DNA of 64,000 bases from Chloroflexota bacterium (lineage in GTDB: Bacteria; Chloroflexota; UBA6077; JACCZL01): the NCBI GenBank assembly GCA_030447245.1, contig JAUJPG010000026.1, positions 8,663 to 72,662 on the forward strand, written 5' to 3'. Shown piece by piece: positions 18,956 to 28,700 of the stretch. The position numbers and the translations under genes were made by a program. The stretch's first letter is position 1. Every line of letters starts with the position of its first letter. Under the pieces are notes generated by a model that was not told the DNA's origin, ran no database searches, and was given only the letters and a program-made list of their open reading frames with translations.

Positions 18956-19040
18956 GGGGGTAGTTCACGCGCGGCTGCGTAGCCGGCGCGGGACTGGCCC
19001 ATTTTGTTGGCCGAAACCTGGCTGGGCAAGGGTCTTCCTG

Positions 19041-20720
19041 ATGATCAACATCTTCTCGGCACTGTTGGCCGGCCCTGGGCGCACGCCCACGGATGCCGCT
19101 CGACGTCGCAACCTTCTGGCACTGAGCCTGGCGACGTTCCTGGCGTCGGTCGGCTTCATGATCGTGCTGCCGCTGCTGCCCACGTTGATCCGCGAGTCGC
19201 TCGCCGGGGACGTGGACCAGTTAGGTCCCTGGCTCGGGCTGGCGATCAGCATCTCGCCATTGTTGACGGCGCTGACCGGACCATTCTGGACCGTGCTTGG
19301 CGTGCGCTTCGGCCACAAGGCGATGATCCAGCGCGCCCTGCTTTGCATCGGTATCGGCATCGGCTTGCTCGCCGTGGCATCGTCGCCTCTCCAGGTGGTC
19401 GCCCTGCGAGGATTTATCGGCGCGCTGGGTGGCATCTCGGTGGCGGCGCTGGCCGCGGTGGCCGCGACGACACCGCGCCGTGAGCTTGGTCCCGCCGTCG
19501 GGATGCTTCAGGCGGCCCAGATGAGCGGCGCCGTGGTCGGGCCGCTCGTCGGCGGCCTGCTCGGCGGCCTGCTGGGCATGCGCGAAGCGTTCATGATCTC
19601 CGGGGCGATCTTTGTCGGCGCAATCGTCCTGGTGCAGCAGTTGTACTGCGAGACGCCCGCGCTGGTGGTCGAGGGCCCCACGCGCGAGGCGGGAAGCGGG
19701 GTCGCCCGGGATGGGTCGGCGGTCGACACCCGCGCCGCTCGCGGCCGCGCCTTTGGCGGCGGGGTCGGGGGCGGGATACTGGTCATCCTGGGAGCGGCTT
19801 TCGTGGGTCAGTTCGTCGAGGGCAGCCTGTTGGTCCTGCTCCCGCTTCGACTTGAATCGCTCGGCGCGGCTCCAGAGTCGGTGCCGTGGCTGTTCGGGCT
19901 GGGTCTGTCGGCCGCCTCGTTGGCGGCGGCGCTGACCGGCGCGCTGGGCGGCCGGTTGGCATCCTCGCGCTCGGCGAAGACGCTGCTGTGCGGGGTCCTC
20001 ATACTTGGGCTGGTGGGGCTGGTCCCACTCGCCCTGGCAACGGTCTGGTGGCAGTTCCTCGTCCTGCGCGTGCTGCTCGGGTTCGCCGTCGGCGCCTTAC
20101 CAACGCTGGCCTACAGTGCCGCCGCCGAGGCCGCGCCGCCGCACCGCCGGGCCGCGATGGTCGGCCTGGTCTCGAGCGCGGGCATCTTCGGTTTCGCTGC
20201 CAGCCCGCTGCTCGCCGGCACGCTTGCTCGGGTCGACCCGACGTTGCTGCTGGCCCTGGACGGACTGCTCTACGCGGTGATCCTGGCCGCGTTGTGGGCC
20301 GGCGGGCGCGGGCTGCTCAGACGGGTGACCGGCTGGCGGCTGACCGTGCCAGCGCGGCGCACGCTCCTGCCGAATGTTGGTCGCCTGGAATGGGCGCGCT
20401 CGGAGCGCGACACCGCTCCGCGATTCACGCCGGCCGAGGTGAGCGCTGCCTTGCGGGGTGACGCCAGCGGGGCGCGCGCCGACGCGATCCTGGACGTGGC
20501 CGCACAGCCGTCAGCCTGGTTACCGGCCAACCCCGCGCGCGCGTTCCGCGACGCGCCGCGCTACGCCGATCGCCTGCCGACGATCCTCCACCTGCTTCGG
20601 CAGGGCGAGGACGCCGAGTCGATCGGTCGGCGCTTGAGCTTGTTCGGCGGTGCCTGGCCGATCGAACGGACCGTCGACACGGCAGCCCGCCTGATCGCCG
20701 CGCACCTGAACCGCCGCTAG
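19041..20720 (+). CDS. MFS transporter with C-terminal cytoplasmic extension
   Basis: The 559-residue protein has twelve likely helices in about residues 20-435. Features include GHKAMIQRAL after the second helix and a Gly-rich VGPLVGGLLGGLLG in helix 5, typical of drug/H+ antiporters. The last 110 residues are soluble (FTPAEVSAALRGD to LIAAHLNRR), unusual for the family. It lies downstream of a probable c-di-AMP riboswitch, implying control by cell-wall or turgor state. The ATG at 19041 is chosen because it directly precedes the hydrophilic N tail. The stop codon TAG is part of the CTAG duplicated by the adjacent IS1380 copy, so the insertion kept the protein intact. Confidence 0.88.
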   Translation: MINIFSALLAGPGRTPTDAARRRNLLALSLATFLASVGFMIVLPLLPTLIRESLAGDVDQLGPWLGLAISISPLLTALTGPFWTVLGVRFGHKAMIQRALLCIGIGIGLLAVASSPLQVVALRGFIGALGGISVAALAAVAATTPRRELGPAVGMLQAAQMSGAVVGPLVGGLLGGLLGMREAFMISGAIFVGAIVLVQQLYCETPALVVEGPTREAGSGVARDGSAVDTRAARGRAFGGGVGGGILVILGAAFVGQFVEGSLLVLLPLRLESLGAAPESVPWLFGLGLSAASLAAALTGALGGRLASSRSAKTLLCGVLILGLVGLVPLALATVWWQFLVLRVLLGFAVGALPTLAYSAAAEAAPPHRRAAMVGLVSSAGIFGFAASPLLAGTLARVDPTLLLALDGLLYAVILAALWAGGRGLLRRVTGWRLTVPARRTLLPNVGRLEWARSERDTAPRFTPAEVSAALRGDASGARADAILDVAAQPSAWLPANPARAFRDAPRYADRLPTILHLLRQGEDAESIGRRLSLFGGAWPIERTVDTAARLIAAHLNRR

Positions 20721-22148
20721 CCCGGATTATTCACCGGGCGGCTGAGCGGGCGGCGAGGTGATGCCAGAGGGCCTCGCCAGGGTGGCTGGAGGCGAGGTGG
20801 AGGCGGACGCGATCGGCGCCCTCGCGGACGCGGCCGCCGATCTTGAGCAGGCGCAGCCGCAGGGTGTCGAACTGGAAGCTGGCGGCCTTGGTCGCAGCCA
20901 GCCAGCGGCGGAGGGTGTCCAGCAGCCAGTAGGCGGCCGCGTGCAGCACGAGACGGAAGGCGTTGGCCCAGAAGCGGTGGTCGCTCAGGCGGTCGGCCCG
21001 CAAGGCGTTTTTCAGGTCCTTGATCCAGTTCTCGGGCTGGCCGCGGTCGACGTACCAGTCATAGACGGTCAGCGGGTCCTCGGCGCGGGTGGTCACCACG
21101 AAGCGGGTGTTGGGGCCCTTGGCCAGTACCTCCGCCTTGAAGACGACCCGCCGCCGGTGGGGCCAGCTGCCGGCCTGGTAGGTGGTGTCACCGGCCAGGC
21201 GGACCTTGGCCCCATCCTGGATCGCGCTCTGGGCTTGGGCTTCAGCCAGGAGGGGGGCAGCGTGCCGCTCCAGCACCGGGTTGGGGATCAGCCCGATGGT
21301 GTAGGTGATGTCGTGGGCCTCGCACCAGGCGTACAGCCGCGGGACGGCGAAGCCGCTGTCGGCACGCAGCTCCACCGTCACCCCCGGCCAGGCGGCGCGC
21401 AGCGCCCGCAACAGGCGGCCCAACACCAGCACGACGAAGCGGCTGCCGTGGCAGTTGCCCGGCCGGAGCACGGCCGTGACCAGCTGACCGGTGGTGCCGT
21501 CGAAGACCAGCAGCGGGAAGTACATGTGCTGGCGGTAGTAGCCGTGGTAGGCCACGCCCTCCTGGCTGCCGTGGGCCGGGTCGTCGGTCCCATCCAGGTC
21601 CAGCACCAGGGGCTCCGGCCGGCCGCGCCGCCCGCGCTCGCGGACATAGAGGTCGACCAGGGTGGCCGCGAGGGCCTCGACCGCGTGCCGATCCACGGCA
21701 TTCTCCAGGCGCGACAGCGTCGGCTGGCTGGCCAGGTCGGCGCCACTGGCGGGTCGACGGCCACAGGCCAGTTTCAGCAGCGGATCGGTCCGCAGTGTGT
21801 CGGCGTCGTCCTGGTCCTCGTAGCCGCAGGCGATCTGGAACACCCGCTGACGCACCAGCGTCGCCAGCGAATGCCGGACCGATCCGCGCCGCCACTCCGG
21901 CACGCACGCCGCCAGCGCGTCGCACAGGCCGAGCGCCCGATCGGCTTCGCCCAGCCAGGGCAGCCCGCCGTCGCTGGTCAGCCGCCCGGCATCGAAGCTC
22001 ACCTCCAGCGGCAGGCCAATCGGTGTGTCGAAACCGATCGCAGCGGTGGTAGACTGGGACATCGGAGCACCCTCCGGGCTGGGTCTAGGCAACCACAGCT
22101 TACGGAAGGTGCTCCGTCCTGTTCACCCGCTCCGGTGAATAATCCGGG
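20721..22148 (-). mobile_element. IS1380-family insertion sequence, 1428 bp, intact
   Basis: Perfect 17-base inverted repeats (CCCGGATTATTCACCGG at 20721-20737 and its complement at 22132-22148) bound the element. CTAG occurs directly outside both ends (20717-20720 and 22149-22152) and is a four-base target duplication. The single transposase gene is intact, and its stop codon lies inside the left repeat. The element inserted in the stop codon of the MFS gene. Confidence 0.93.
20731..22062 (-). CDS. IS1380-family transposase
   Basis: The 443-residue DDE transposase has the family's N terminus (LTSDGGLPWLGEADRALGL), the first catalytic Asp region VLDLDGTDDPAHG, and VELRADSGFAVPRLYAWCE with the second Asp. 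The Glu region is VDRGQPENWIKDLKNAL (YREG motif equivalent). ATG 22062 has GGAGGGTG six bases upstream; the frame start ten codons earlier does not. No frameshift is present, so the copy may be active. Confidence 0.92.
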   Translation of the reverse strand: MSQSTTAAIGFDTPIGLPLEVSFDAGRLTSDGGLPWLGEADRALGLCDALAACVPEWRRGSVRHSLATLVRQRVFQIACGYEDQDDADTLRTDPLLKLACGRRPASGADLASQPTLSRLENAVDRHAVEALAATLVDLYVRERGRRGRPEPLVLDLDGTDDPAHGSQEGVAYHGYYRQHMYFPLLVFDGTTGQLVTAVLRPGNCHGSRFVVLVLGRLLRALRAAWPGVTVELRADSGFAVPRLYAWCEAHDITYTIGLIPNPVLERHAAPLLAEAQAQSAIQDGAKVRLAGDTTYQAGSWPHRRRVVFKAEVLAKGPNTRFVVTTRAEDPLTVYDWYVDRGQPENWIKDLKNALRADRLSDHRFWANAFRLVLHAAAYWLLDTLRRWLAATKAASFQFDTLRLRLLKIGGRVREGADRVRLHLASSHPGEALWHHLAARSAAR

Positions 22149-22189
22149 CTAGAGCGCGCCCTGGCTCACATCGGCCCGGCGGTTGTCCG

Positions 22190-22363
22190 ATGACGCCGCG
22201 ACTGCGCTGGGCGCCGATCTACCAGCCCGACCGCCAGACGATGCTCGACGTCCTGTCCGAGCTGGTCCAGGCCGGCCTGGACGCCGCTGAGCGCCCTGAC
22301 GAGGCGCTGGGCAGCTCCGAGACGCCCCAGGACCTGGCCGAGCTGGCGGAGGTCGCAGCATGA
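22190..22363 (+). CDS. Small hypothetical protein, 57 residues
   Basis: ATG 22190 opens a 57-residue frame starting MTPRLRWAPIYQPDRQTML and ending ELAEVAA. It overlaps the next frame as ATGA, which argues for translation of both. It is acidic and helical with no recognised family. It lies just beyond the IS1380 end and may be the remnant of another mobile element that truncated benE. No clear ribosome site is visible. Confidence 0.35.
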   Translation: MTPRLRWAPIYQPDRQTMLDVLSELVQAGLDAAERPDEALGSSETPQDLAELAEVAA

Positions 22364-22554
22364 CGCCCGCCGAGGTCTTCGCCGACGACCGCCGGAATTC
22401 AGTAGGCCCGCTCGCTCTGCTGGTCTGGCTGGCCGCCACGGTCCTCAAGGACGGGACCGACGCGCCGATCGGAACGGAGGATGTCCGGGCCATCGCCCGC
22501 CCGAACCAGCCGGTCAGCCCCAGCGCGGCCATCAGCAGAACGGAGACGAAGTAG
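22360..22554 (+). CDS. Small ORF coupled to the preceding one, probably a fragment
   Basis: This 64-residue frame begins MTPAEVFADDRR and overlaps the previous stop as ATGA. From about 22480 on it runs antisense to the benE fragment, so only the first 40 residues are likely to be original. It is probably the 5' end of a gene cut by a rearrangement. No family recognised. Confidence 0.25.
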   Translation: MTPAEVFADDRRNSVGPLALLVWLAATVLKDGTDAPIGTEDVRAIARPNQPVSPSAAISRTETK

Positions 22555-22904
22555 GCTCCGATCGCCTCGGCCAGCGAGTAGAGAGGCAGGGTGGTCACCA
22601 GCAGGGCCGCCCCCGCGATCGAGAACGCTCCGCAGATCGGCTGGCGGTAGACCAGGGCCAGGACCAGGCTGGCCGTGCCGCCGCCGACCAGGGCGGCGAA
22701 GACCCACGAGTTAAGCTGCTCGACGGTCAGGCCAGCCGCGGTGGCGGCCTGGATCATCAGAATAATCGGGCCGGTCACCCCCAGCAGCGCGGCGACAAGA
22801 CCGGCGCTGGCGGTCGAGGCGGTGACGTAGCGCGGGAGGTCGCGCAGGTTGGCCCGCACGTCGGTCGGCGGCTCCAGCCCGGCGAGGGGAGATGGCAGGA
22901 TCAT
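22480..22904 (-). pseudogene. benE: BenE-type benzoate/H+ symporter, 3'-truncated
   Basis: From ATG 22904 the frame reads PRYVTASTASAGLVAALLG, ILMIQAATAAGLTVEQLNSW, VYRQPICGAFSIAGAALLVT, and SLAEAIGAYFVSVLLMAALG. This is the order of the first four or five helices of BenE family transporters, which are about 390-400 residues long. The similarity ends near GLTGWFGRAM at about 22490, where unrelated sequence and the small plus-strand ORFs begin. About two thirds of the protein is missing, so transport is not expected. Its position beside IS1380 suggests a rearrangement. Confidence 0.7.
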
Positions 22905-23142
22905 CGCCTCCAGCCAGGCGCGGGCCTGGAGTGATTGGGGCTGCCATCCTCGCCCGCGAGCAGCGGTATCGTACTGCCCAGTCAGGCGATGTGGCGAGCG
23001 CGGCGGGTCGTAGAGGAAGCTCCGTCTCGCTGACCCGTACACGGGTATACCCCCTCCGGCTTTGCCCTGAAACCCCCTCCTGACGACGACATTGTGTGCA
23101 GGGATGGGAGTTTGTGTGCAGCGCTCGGTTCGGACGGGACAG

Positions 23143-23166
23143 GCCCCGCCCGATCCGGGCCGGGGC
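23143..23166 (-). terminator. Strong GC hairpin downstream of the cupin gene
   Basis: GCCCCG at 23143-23148 pairs with CGGGGC at 23161-23166, with further CCCG/CGGG pairing inside. It lies about 28 bases after the minus-strand cupin stop. There is no long T-run, so termination is inferred from position and stem strength. The stretch 22905-23193 otherwise holds no gene that I can support. Confidence 0.35.
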
Positions 23167-23193
23167 TCTCTCGTTCCCAGTCCGCTAGAACGG

Positions 23194-23529
23194 CTAGGAC
23201 GGGCCGAGGGATGCCTCGCCTGCGGGCTTGGCGGAGTCCTTCAACTCGACAAAGAGGGCGTGCGACGGCGTGTTGCCGATGTTCTCGCCGCTGTGCGTCT
23301 GGGCATCGAGCCACCGAGTCTCGCCCTGGGCCAAGGTGACGTCGCGAGACTCGCCCCCGGCGCCGATCAGGCGCCGCTCGAAGTTGCTCAAGGTGTGCAT
23401 GACGCTGTCGGGGTGAGAGTGCGGGCTCGTCTTCTGACCGGCCTCGTCGCGGTACTCGAGGACTCTCACCCTGTCGTTCTCGAAGACGACCTTGTACTTG
23501 TCGGGATCGGTGATCGTCGGGTCGGTCAT
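23194..23529 (-). CDS. Small cupin-domain protein
   Basis: This 111-residue protein fits a single cupin barrel: YKVVFENDRVRVLEYR, then SPHSHPDSVMHTL with the His pair of motif 1, and GENIGNTPSHALFVELK with the motif 2 His. Such small cupins bind a metal and are often of unknown substrate. Start ATG 23529 has a near-perfect ribosome site (AAGGAGGAG) eight bases upstream. It stands alone, divergent from the esterase. The 225 bases up to the esterase hold 9-base repeats near 23680-23700 but no gene. Confidence 0.8.
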   Translation of the reverse strand: MTDPTITDPDKYKVVFENDRVRVLEYRDEAGQKTSPHSHPDSVMHTLSNFERRLIGAGGESRDVTLAQGETRWLDAQTHSGENIGNTPSHALFVELKDSAKPAGEASLGPS

Positions 23530-23754
23530 CGGCCGCTCCTCCTTCGTCCCGAGGTCGCGCGATTGGCGGGAGCAGTATACACGCGGGCCGACGATCCGAT
23601 GGAGCCGCCGCGTCGGGGTGCTCGACTTTTTGGGCAACCCGCCGACTTTTTGCAGGGGCGACTTCTTAGGCAAAGCCCCCCCTCCCTACATTCCCTACAA
23701 TCCTCTGGTGTGAATGCGTCCGGGGCGCCGATCAGCGCGTCCGCAGGAGGGCTG

Positions 23755-25056
23755 ATGGCCGAAACTGTTGTCGGCGGACCAGACCCTCGGGCTCTCCGGG
23801 TGCCCGGCGCCGAGCGTCAGCAGGCGGCTCGCCTGCGGGACCTCACCACCGGCGGGCTCGTCAAGTCCGGGCACACCGACCCCGCCGACTGGGCCGGGCT
23901 GCACCCGGCCCGCACGCGCAACCCACGCGGGGTGCCCGGCATCCAGATCGACGGCTACTTCCCGGACAGCTCGAGGTTCAATACTCTCCACGAGTGGAAC
24001 CACGACGCCCAGTTCGTGATCCGCCTGCCGGACCGTTGGAACGGCAAGCTGGTCGTCACCGGGGCGCCGGGCGTGCGACGGCAGTACGCGCTCGACTTCA
24101 CGATCTCCGACTGGGTGCTCGCCCGAGGCTACGCGTTTGCCGCGACCGACAAGGGCAACAGCGGGCCGCTCTTCTATCGCGATGGAGACGAGCCGGGCGA
24201 CGCGGTGGCCGAGTGGCACCGGCGGGTGACCGAGCTGACGCTGGGGGCCAGGGAGGTCGTCGGCCAGCGCTACGGGCGCCGGCCGGAGCGGACCTACATC
24301 ACCGGGATCTCGAACGGCGGCTACCTGACCCGCTGGGCGCTCGAGCGCCATCCCGAGCTGTACGACGGCGGCGTCGACTGGGAAGGGACCCTCTTCCGTC
24401 CCGAGGGGCCGAACCAGTTCACCTATCTGCGGACTGCTCTCAAGCACTACCCCGCCTTCCGTGAGTGCGGCGACCGCGCTGCCCACGCGGCGATGGTCGC
24501 CGCCGGCTTCCCGGCCGGGTTCGAGTTCCTCTGGGAGTTCCACTACACCACGTACTGGGACCTGACCCAGCGGACGTATCGCGCCCAGTTCGACCCGGCC
24601 TACCATCCCCCGACCGAGGCGGGGAGGCCGTTCTGCCGCTCGGGCAGCCCACACTGCGACGCCGACTACGACTACGCGGCCCGGCCCCAGGCGGTCAAAG
24701 ACGCCGTGGCGAAGGTGTCGCTGAGCGGGGCGATCGGAAAGCCGCTGATCACGCTCCACGGGACGCTCGACGTGCTGCTGCCGATCTCGACCGACTCGGA
24801 CGTCTACGCCGACCTGGTGGGCCGGGCCGGCCGCGTCGACCTCCACCGCTACTACGTCGTCGAGGGCGGGACCCACGTCGACGGCCTCTGCGACGTGTTT
24901 CCCGGCCGGCTGCGGCCGATCCTGCCGTGCTATCGGCGGGCCTTCGAGTTCATCGAGGCATGGGTGGAGGCGGAGTGCGAGCCGCCACCCAGCGGGTCGT
25001 GGCGCGGCCCCGGCCCAGCGACCTGGTCGACGGCTGCTCGCAGTAGAGGTGACTAG
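23755..25056 (+). CDS. Tannase/feruloyl esterase-like alpha/beta hydrolase
   Basis: The 433-residue protein has the nucleophile elbow GISNGGY (about residue 180), a charge-relay Asp in TLDVLLP and a catalytic His in EGGTHVDGLC, as in the tannase / 3-hydroxybutyrate-oligomer hydrolase group. A Cys in FRECGDRAAH and paired Cys residues near the end (LCDVF, ILPCYR) may form the CS-disulfide typical of the family, although no signal peptide is seen. ATG 23755 follows CAGGAGGG. It would cleave an ester; substrate unknown. It ends 50 bases before the convergent lanthipeptide precursor gene; there is no sign that they work together. Confidence 0.8.
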   Translation: MAETVVGGPDPRALRVPGAERQQAARLRDLTTGGLVKSGHTDPADWAGLHPARTRNPRGVPGIQIDGYFPDSSRFNTLHEWNHDAQFVIRLPDRWNGKLVVTGAPGVRRQYALDFTISDWVLARGYAFAATDKGNSGPLFYRDGDEPGDAVAEWHRRVTELTLGAREVVGQRYGRRPERTYITGISNGGYLTRWALERHPELYDGGVDWEGTLFRPEGPNQFTYLRTALKHYPAFRECGDRAAHAAMVAAGFPAGFEFLWEFHYTTYWDLTQRTYRAQFDPAYHPPTEAGRPFCRSGSPHCDADYDYAARPQAVKDAVAKVSLSGAIGKPLITLHGTLDVLLPISTDSDVYADLVGRAGRVDLHRYYVVEGGTHVDGLCDVFPGRLRPILPCYRRAFEFIEAWVEAECEPPPSGSWRGPGPATWSTAARSRGD

Positions 25057-25106
25057 CCCGACAGTTGCAGTTCAAAGGCCCACACTGGCGGCTTGTAGAT
25101 TGCCGA

Positions 25107-25454
25107 CTAGTTACAGCACTCCCAGGTCACCAGGTCGGCGATCATGGTGTCCTCTGGGTCGTCGGATCGCTTGCCGCGGGCCACCTGCTCGAGGTCGGCG
25201 TCGGACAAGTCCCCGCCCGGCCTGGCGACAGGCGAGGCAGGCAGCACCAGGAAGAGAGTGGTGGGCGTCTCCTCCACCACCTGCACCTCGAGGTCGGCCG
25301 GGAGGCTGGCCCCGGGTCGCAGCCGGGCCGCTTCCCTTTCGACCACCGCCTTCGGGTCGCGCAGCAGCTCCTGCTTGAATGCCTCGTCCTTCCAGGCCCT
25401 GGCAATCAGGCGCCCTTCCAGTTCTCGCCGCGTGACGGGTGTTCCCTGGGCCAC
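25107..25454 (-). CDS. Lanthipeptide precursor with nitrile-hydratase-type (NHLP) leader
   Basis: The 115-residue product is a RiPP precursor. The leader (residues 1 to about 93) is like nitrile hydratase alpha: RLIARAWKDEAFKQELLRDP, PGASLPADLEVQVVEETP, and the conserved end LSDADLEQVARG. The core is the last 20 or so residues, RSDDPEDTMI then ADLVTWECCN, with Ser/Thr at three positions and two adjacent Cys, so two thioether rings are possible. The leader end reads RGK where many relatives have GG. GTG 25454 has GAGGAGG upstream and a consensus promoter at 25568-25595. It is divergent from lanM, the presumed modifying enzyme, and paralogous to the gene at 29032-29382. Confidence 0.9.
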   Translation of the reverse strand: MAQGTPVTRRELEGRLIARAWKDEAFKQELLRDPKAVVEREAARLRPGASLPADLEVQVVEETPTTLFLVLPASPVARPGGDLSDADLEQVARGKRSDDPEDTMIADLVTWECCN

Positions 25455-25567
25455 GGCTTTTCCTCCTCTGGCTAAGCCACCAGTCCGCCCTGCTCACTGC
25501 TCATCATCATCGGCGGCGGTGGCTCACCGGGTCTCACGTGGGGCTTCCCAGCGCCTGAGACGACTTC

Positions 25568-25595
25568 AGTATAGTGGCGCATGTCCGGCTGTCAA
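25568..25595 (-). promoter_or_regulatory. Sigma70-type promoter for the first lanthipeptide precursor
   Basis: On the minus strand TTGACA (complement of 25590-25595) and TATACT (complement of 25568-25573) are separated by 16 bases. Both hexamers are essentially consensus, unusual in this GC-rich window. Transcription would start near 25561, giving a leader of about 105 bases to the GTG. No equally good promoter faces lanM. Confidence 0.7.
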
Positions 25596-25717
25596 GATGA
25601 CGCGACGCCTCATCCTGGCAGGGCTCGGCCACGGCCGTCCCCGGGCCCGACGCAAGCCCTGACGACGAACGCTCATGGCGGCGGGCGGCGAAGCGAGCCG
25701 GCGAGCGGAGCCTCTCG

Positions 25718-28700
25718 ATGACCCCTTCGGAACGATCGAGGCGAACGCTCCTCCAGATCGCGCAACAGGCGAGCACACTCGCCGAGCGGCTGGAGCGCGG
25801 GTCCGTGCCTCCCGGGGACGAGGGCGATCCAGTCGTCGTCCAGCGACGGCTCGACGAGTGGTGCCGGGCCGCGGCCAAGGGCGACTGGGACACTTTCCGC
25901 AAGCGCCTGGCCTGGGACGGGCTCGGCCCGGACATGGTCCGGGCCGCGCTCGGTCCGCAGCCGCTTCGCGCCGGGGAGCCGCTGCCCGCCTGGGCCGATA
26001 CGCTGCGCCAGGCGCTGACGCTCGCGGCGGGGAACGAGGCCGGAGCGAGCGCACCGAGGGGGGAGTGCTTCCGGGACCCCGAGCAGCCCCTGCCGTTCGA
26101 GGAGCTCCTGGTGCCGTTCGTCCTGGTGGCCCGCCGACGGCTCGCCGCGCAGGCCGGGGCCGGTCGCGGCTTGCTTTCCGAGGCGGCGCACGCCGCGCTG
26201 GAGCGCAGCCTGCTGCAGGTGTTGACCTCCTACGCGGCCCCGTCGCTGCACCTGGAGTTCTCGCTCGTGCGCGCCCGCGAGCAGTCGTCCCTGGACCGGG
26301 TGCTCACGTTCGAGCACGACGACGACAACCGCGCGCTGTACGATGGCTTCGTCCGTCGGATGCGGCGGGGCGGGCTGTTGGCCTTCTTCCGGGAGTACGC
26401 GGTGCTGGCCCGGCTGCTGGCCACGATCACCGATCGCTGGGCCGAGGCCAACGCCGAGCTCCTCGGTCGCCTGGAGGCCGACTTGCCCGAGCTCCAGCGC
26501 GTCTTCGGCGGGGATCAGGAGCTCGGCCCGGTTACCGCCGTCCGGCCGGCGCTCTCGGACCCGCACCGCGGGCGGCGCAGCGTCGTGGCCTTGGCCTTCG
26601 CCTCCGGCCGCGAGCTTGTCTACAAGCCGAAGGACCTCGGCATCGAGGCCGCCTACCACCGCCTGCTGGCCTGGCTGAACGAGCGCGGCGCGCCCCTCGC
26701 GTTCCGGGTGCTCGCGGTCCTGAACCGCTCCACCCACGGCTGGGTGGAGTTCGTGGAGCAGCGGCCGTGCGGCGACACGGAAGAAGCCCACCGCTACTAT
26801 CGGCGGGCCGGGATGCTGCTCTGCCTTGCCTACGCCCTCGAGGCGACGGACTGCCACATGGACAACCTGATCGCCAGCGGGGAGCACCCGGTCCTGGTGG
26901 ATTTGGAAACGTTGGCGCACCACCGCGTGCGGCAGGAGGATCCCGGTGACGGGGCGCGGGCCGAGATCCTGGCGCATGAGCAGCTTGCCTACTCCGTGCT
27001 GCGGACGGGCCTCTTGCCCGTCTGGCAGCTCGGCAACGGTGGGCGGGTCGCCTACGACGTGAGCGGCCTGGGCGGCCTCGGCGAGCAGGAGACGCCGTTC
27101 CGGGTGCCGAGGTGGGAGCGCGTCAACACCGATCGGATGGCCCTGGCGTATGAGCCGGGCAGGACCCGACCGCGGGCGAACGTGCCGCTCCTGGACGACG
27201 TCCCGGTCTGCCTGGACGAGCACGCCGACGAGCTGGTGGATGGCTTCCGGCAGATGTACCGTTTCCTGGTGGCCTGCCGCGCGGCGCTCCTGGCGCCGGA
27301 TAGCCCGCTGCACGGGCTGGCCCACCAGCAGGTGCGCTTCGTCCACCGCCCCAGCAGGGTCTACGCCCTGCTGTTCGCCAAGCTGCTCGACCCGCGGTAC
27401 CTGCGCGACGGCGCTGATCGGAGCATCCAGCTCGAGCTGCTGAGCCGGGCCGTCGTCCCGTCCGAGGAGCGGCCACGTTGGTGGCCGCTCGTGGCGGCCG
27501 AGCAGCGGGCGCTGGAGCACGCGGACATCCCGTTCTTCACCGCGCCCACCTCCAGCGACGGCCTCGAGGTGTTGCCCGGCCGGACGATCGAGGCCTGCTT
27601 CGCGGAGCCGAGCTTCGATCTCGTGCTGGCGCGGCTCACGGCGCTCGACGAGGAGGATCTCGAGCGGCAGGTGGCGTTCACCGAGGGCGTGCTCTACGCG
27701 CACGGCGCGCGGGACGCGAGGGGCGCGCCGGCAGCGGATGTCGCGCCCGTGAGCGCCGACACGGCTGAGCCGCCGAGCACGGAACGGCTGTTGGCCCGGG
27801 CCATGGCCATCGCGGGAGAGCTCCGCACGCGCGCGATCCGCGCCCCCGACGGCAGCGCGGCGTGGATCGGGCCGCAGTACCTCGCCCAAGCGGAACGGTT
27901 CCAATTCCAGCCGCTCGGCCACGACCTCTACGGCGGGGCGTGCGGGGTCGCCGTGTTCCTGGCGGCGGCGGCAAAGATCGCCGGCCGCGCGGGCTATCGC
28001 GAGCTGGCCCTGGGGGCGGTGCAGCCGCTGCGCCGCGAGCTGCGGACGCGCGGCGATCGACTCGCCCGAGATGTCGGGATCGGCGGCGCCGCGGGACTCG
28101 GTGGCGTCGTCTACGCGCTCACGCGGATGGCGGACCTCGTGGACGACTCGTCGCTCCTGGAAGATGCCAAGCAGATCGCCTTGCTGATCACGGCCGAGCG
28201 CATCGCGGCCGACACCAGCCTGGACGTGATCGACGGCTCCGCCGGCGCGATCCTCGGCCTATGCGCCCTGTACGACGTCACCGGTGACCAGGAGGTCGCG
28301 GAGCGGGCGATGGCCTGCGGCGGGCACCTGTTGACCGCGCGAACGGCCAGCGGAGCCGTCTACCGGGCCTGGGCGACCGTCGACGGGAAACTGCTGGCCG
28401 GCTTCTCCCACGGGGCGGCCGGCATCGCCTATGCGCTGCTGCGGCTATACGAGCTCACGCGGGATCCGGCGCTCCTCCAAGCCGCCCGCGAGGCGATTGC
28501 CTACGAGCGCAGCGTCTTCTCGCCCGAGGCCGGCAACTGGCCGGACTTCCGGCCGGACGACGAGCCGGCCTTCTTGACGCGCTGGTGCCACGGCGCGGCG
28601 GGCATCGGCCTGGCGCGCCTGGGCGGCCTAGCGGTGCTCGATACCCCCGAGATCCGGCGGGACATCGACATCGCCCTCGAGACCACCCGCCGGCACGGCC

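Noticed and set aside
25673-27922. A 749-residue minus-strand frame opposite lanM
   Set aside because: It is a shadow of the LanM coding frame; LanM motifs decide the strand.
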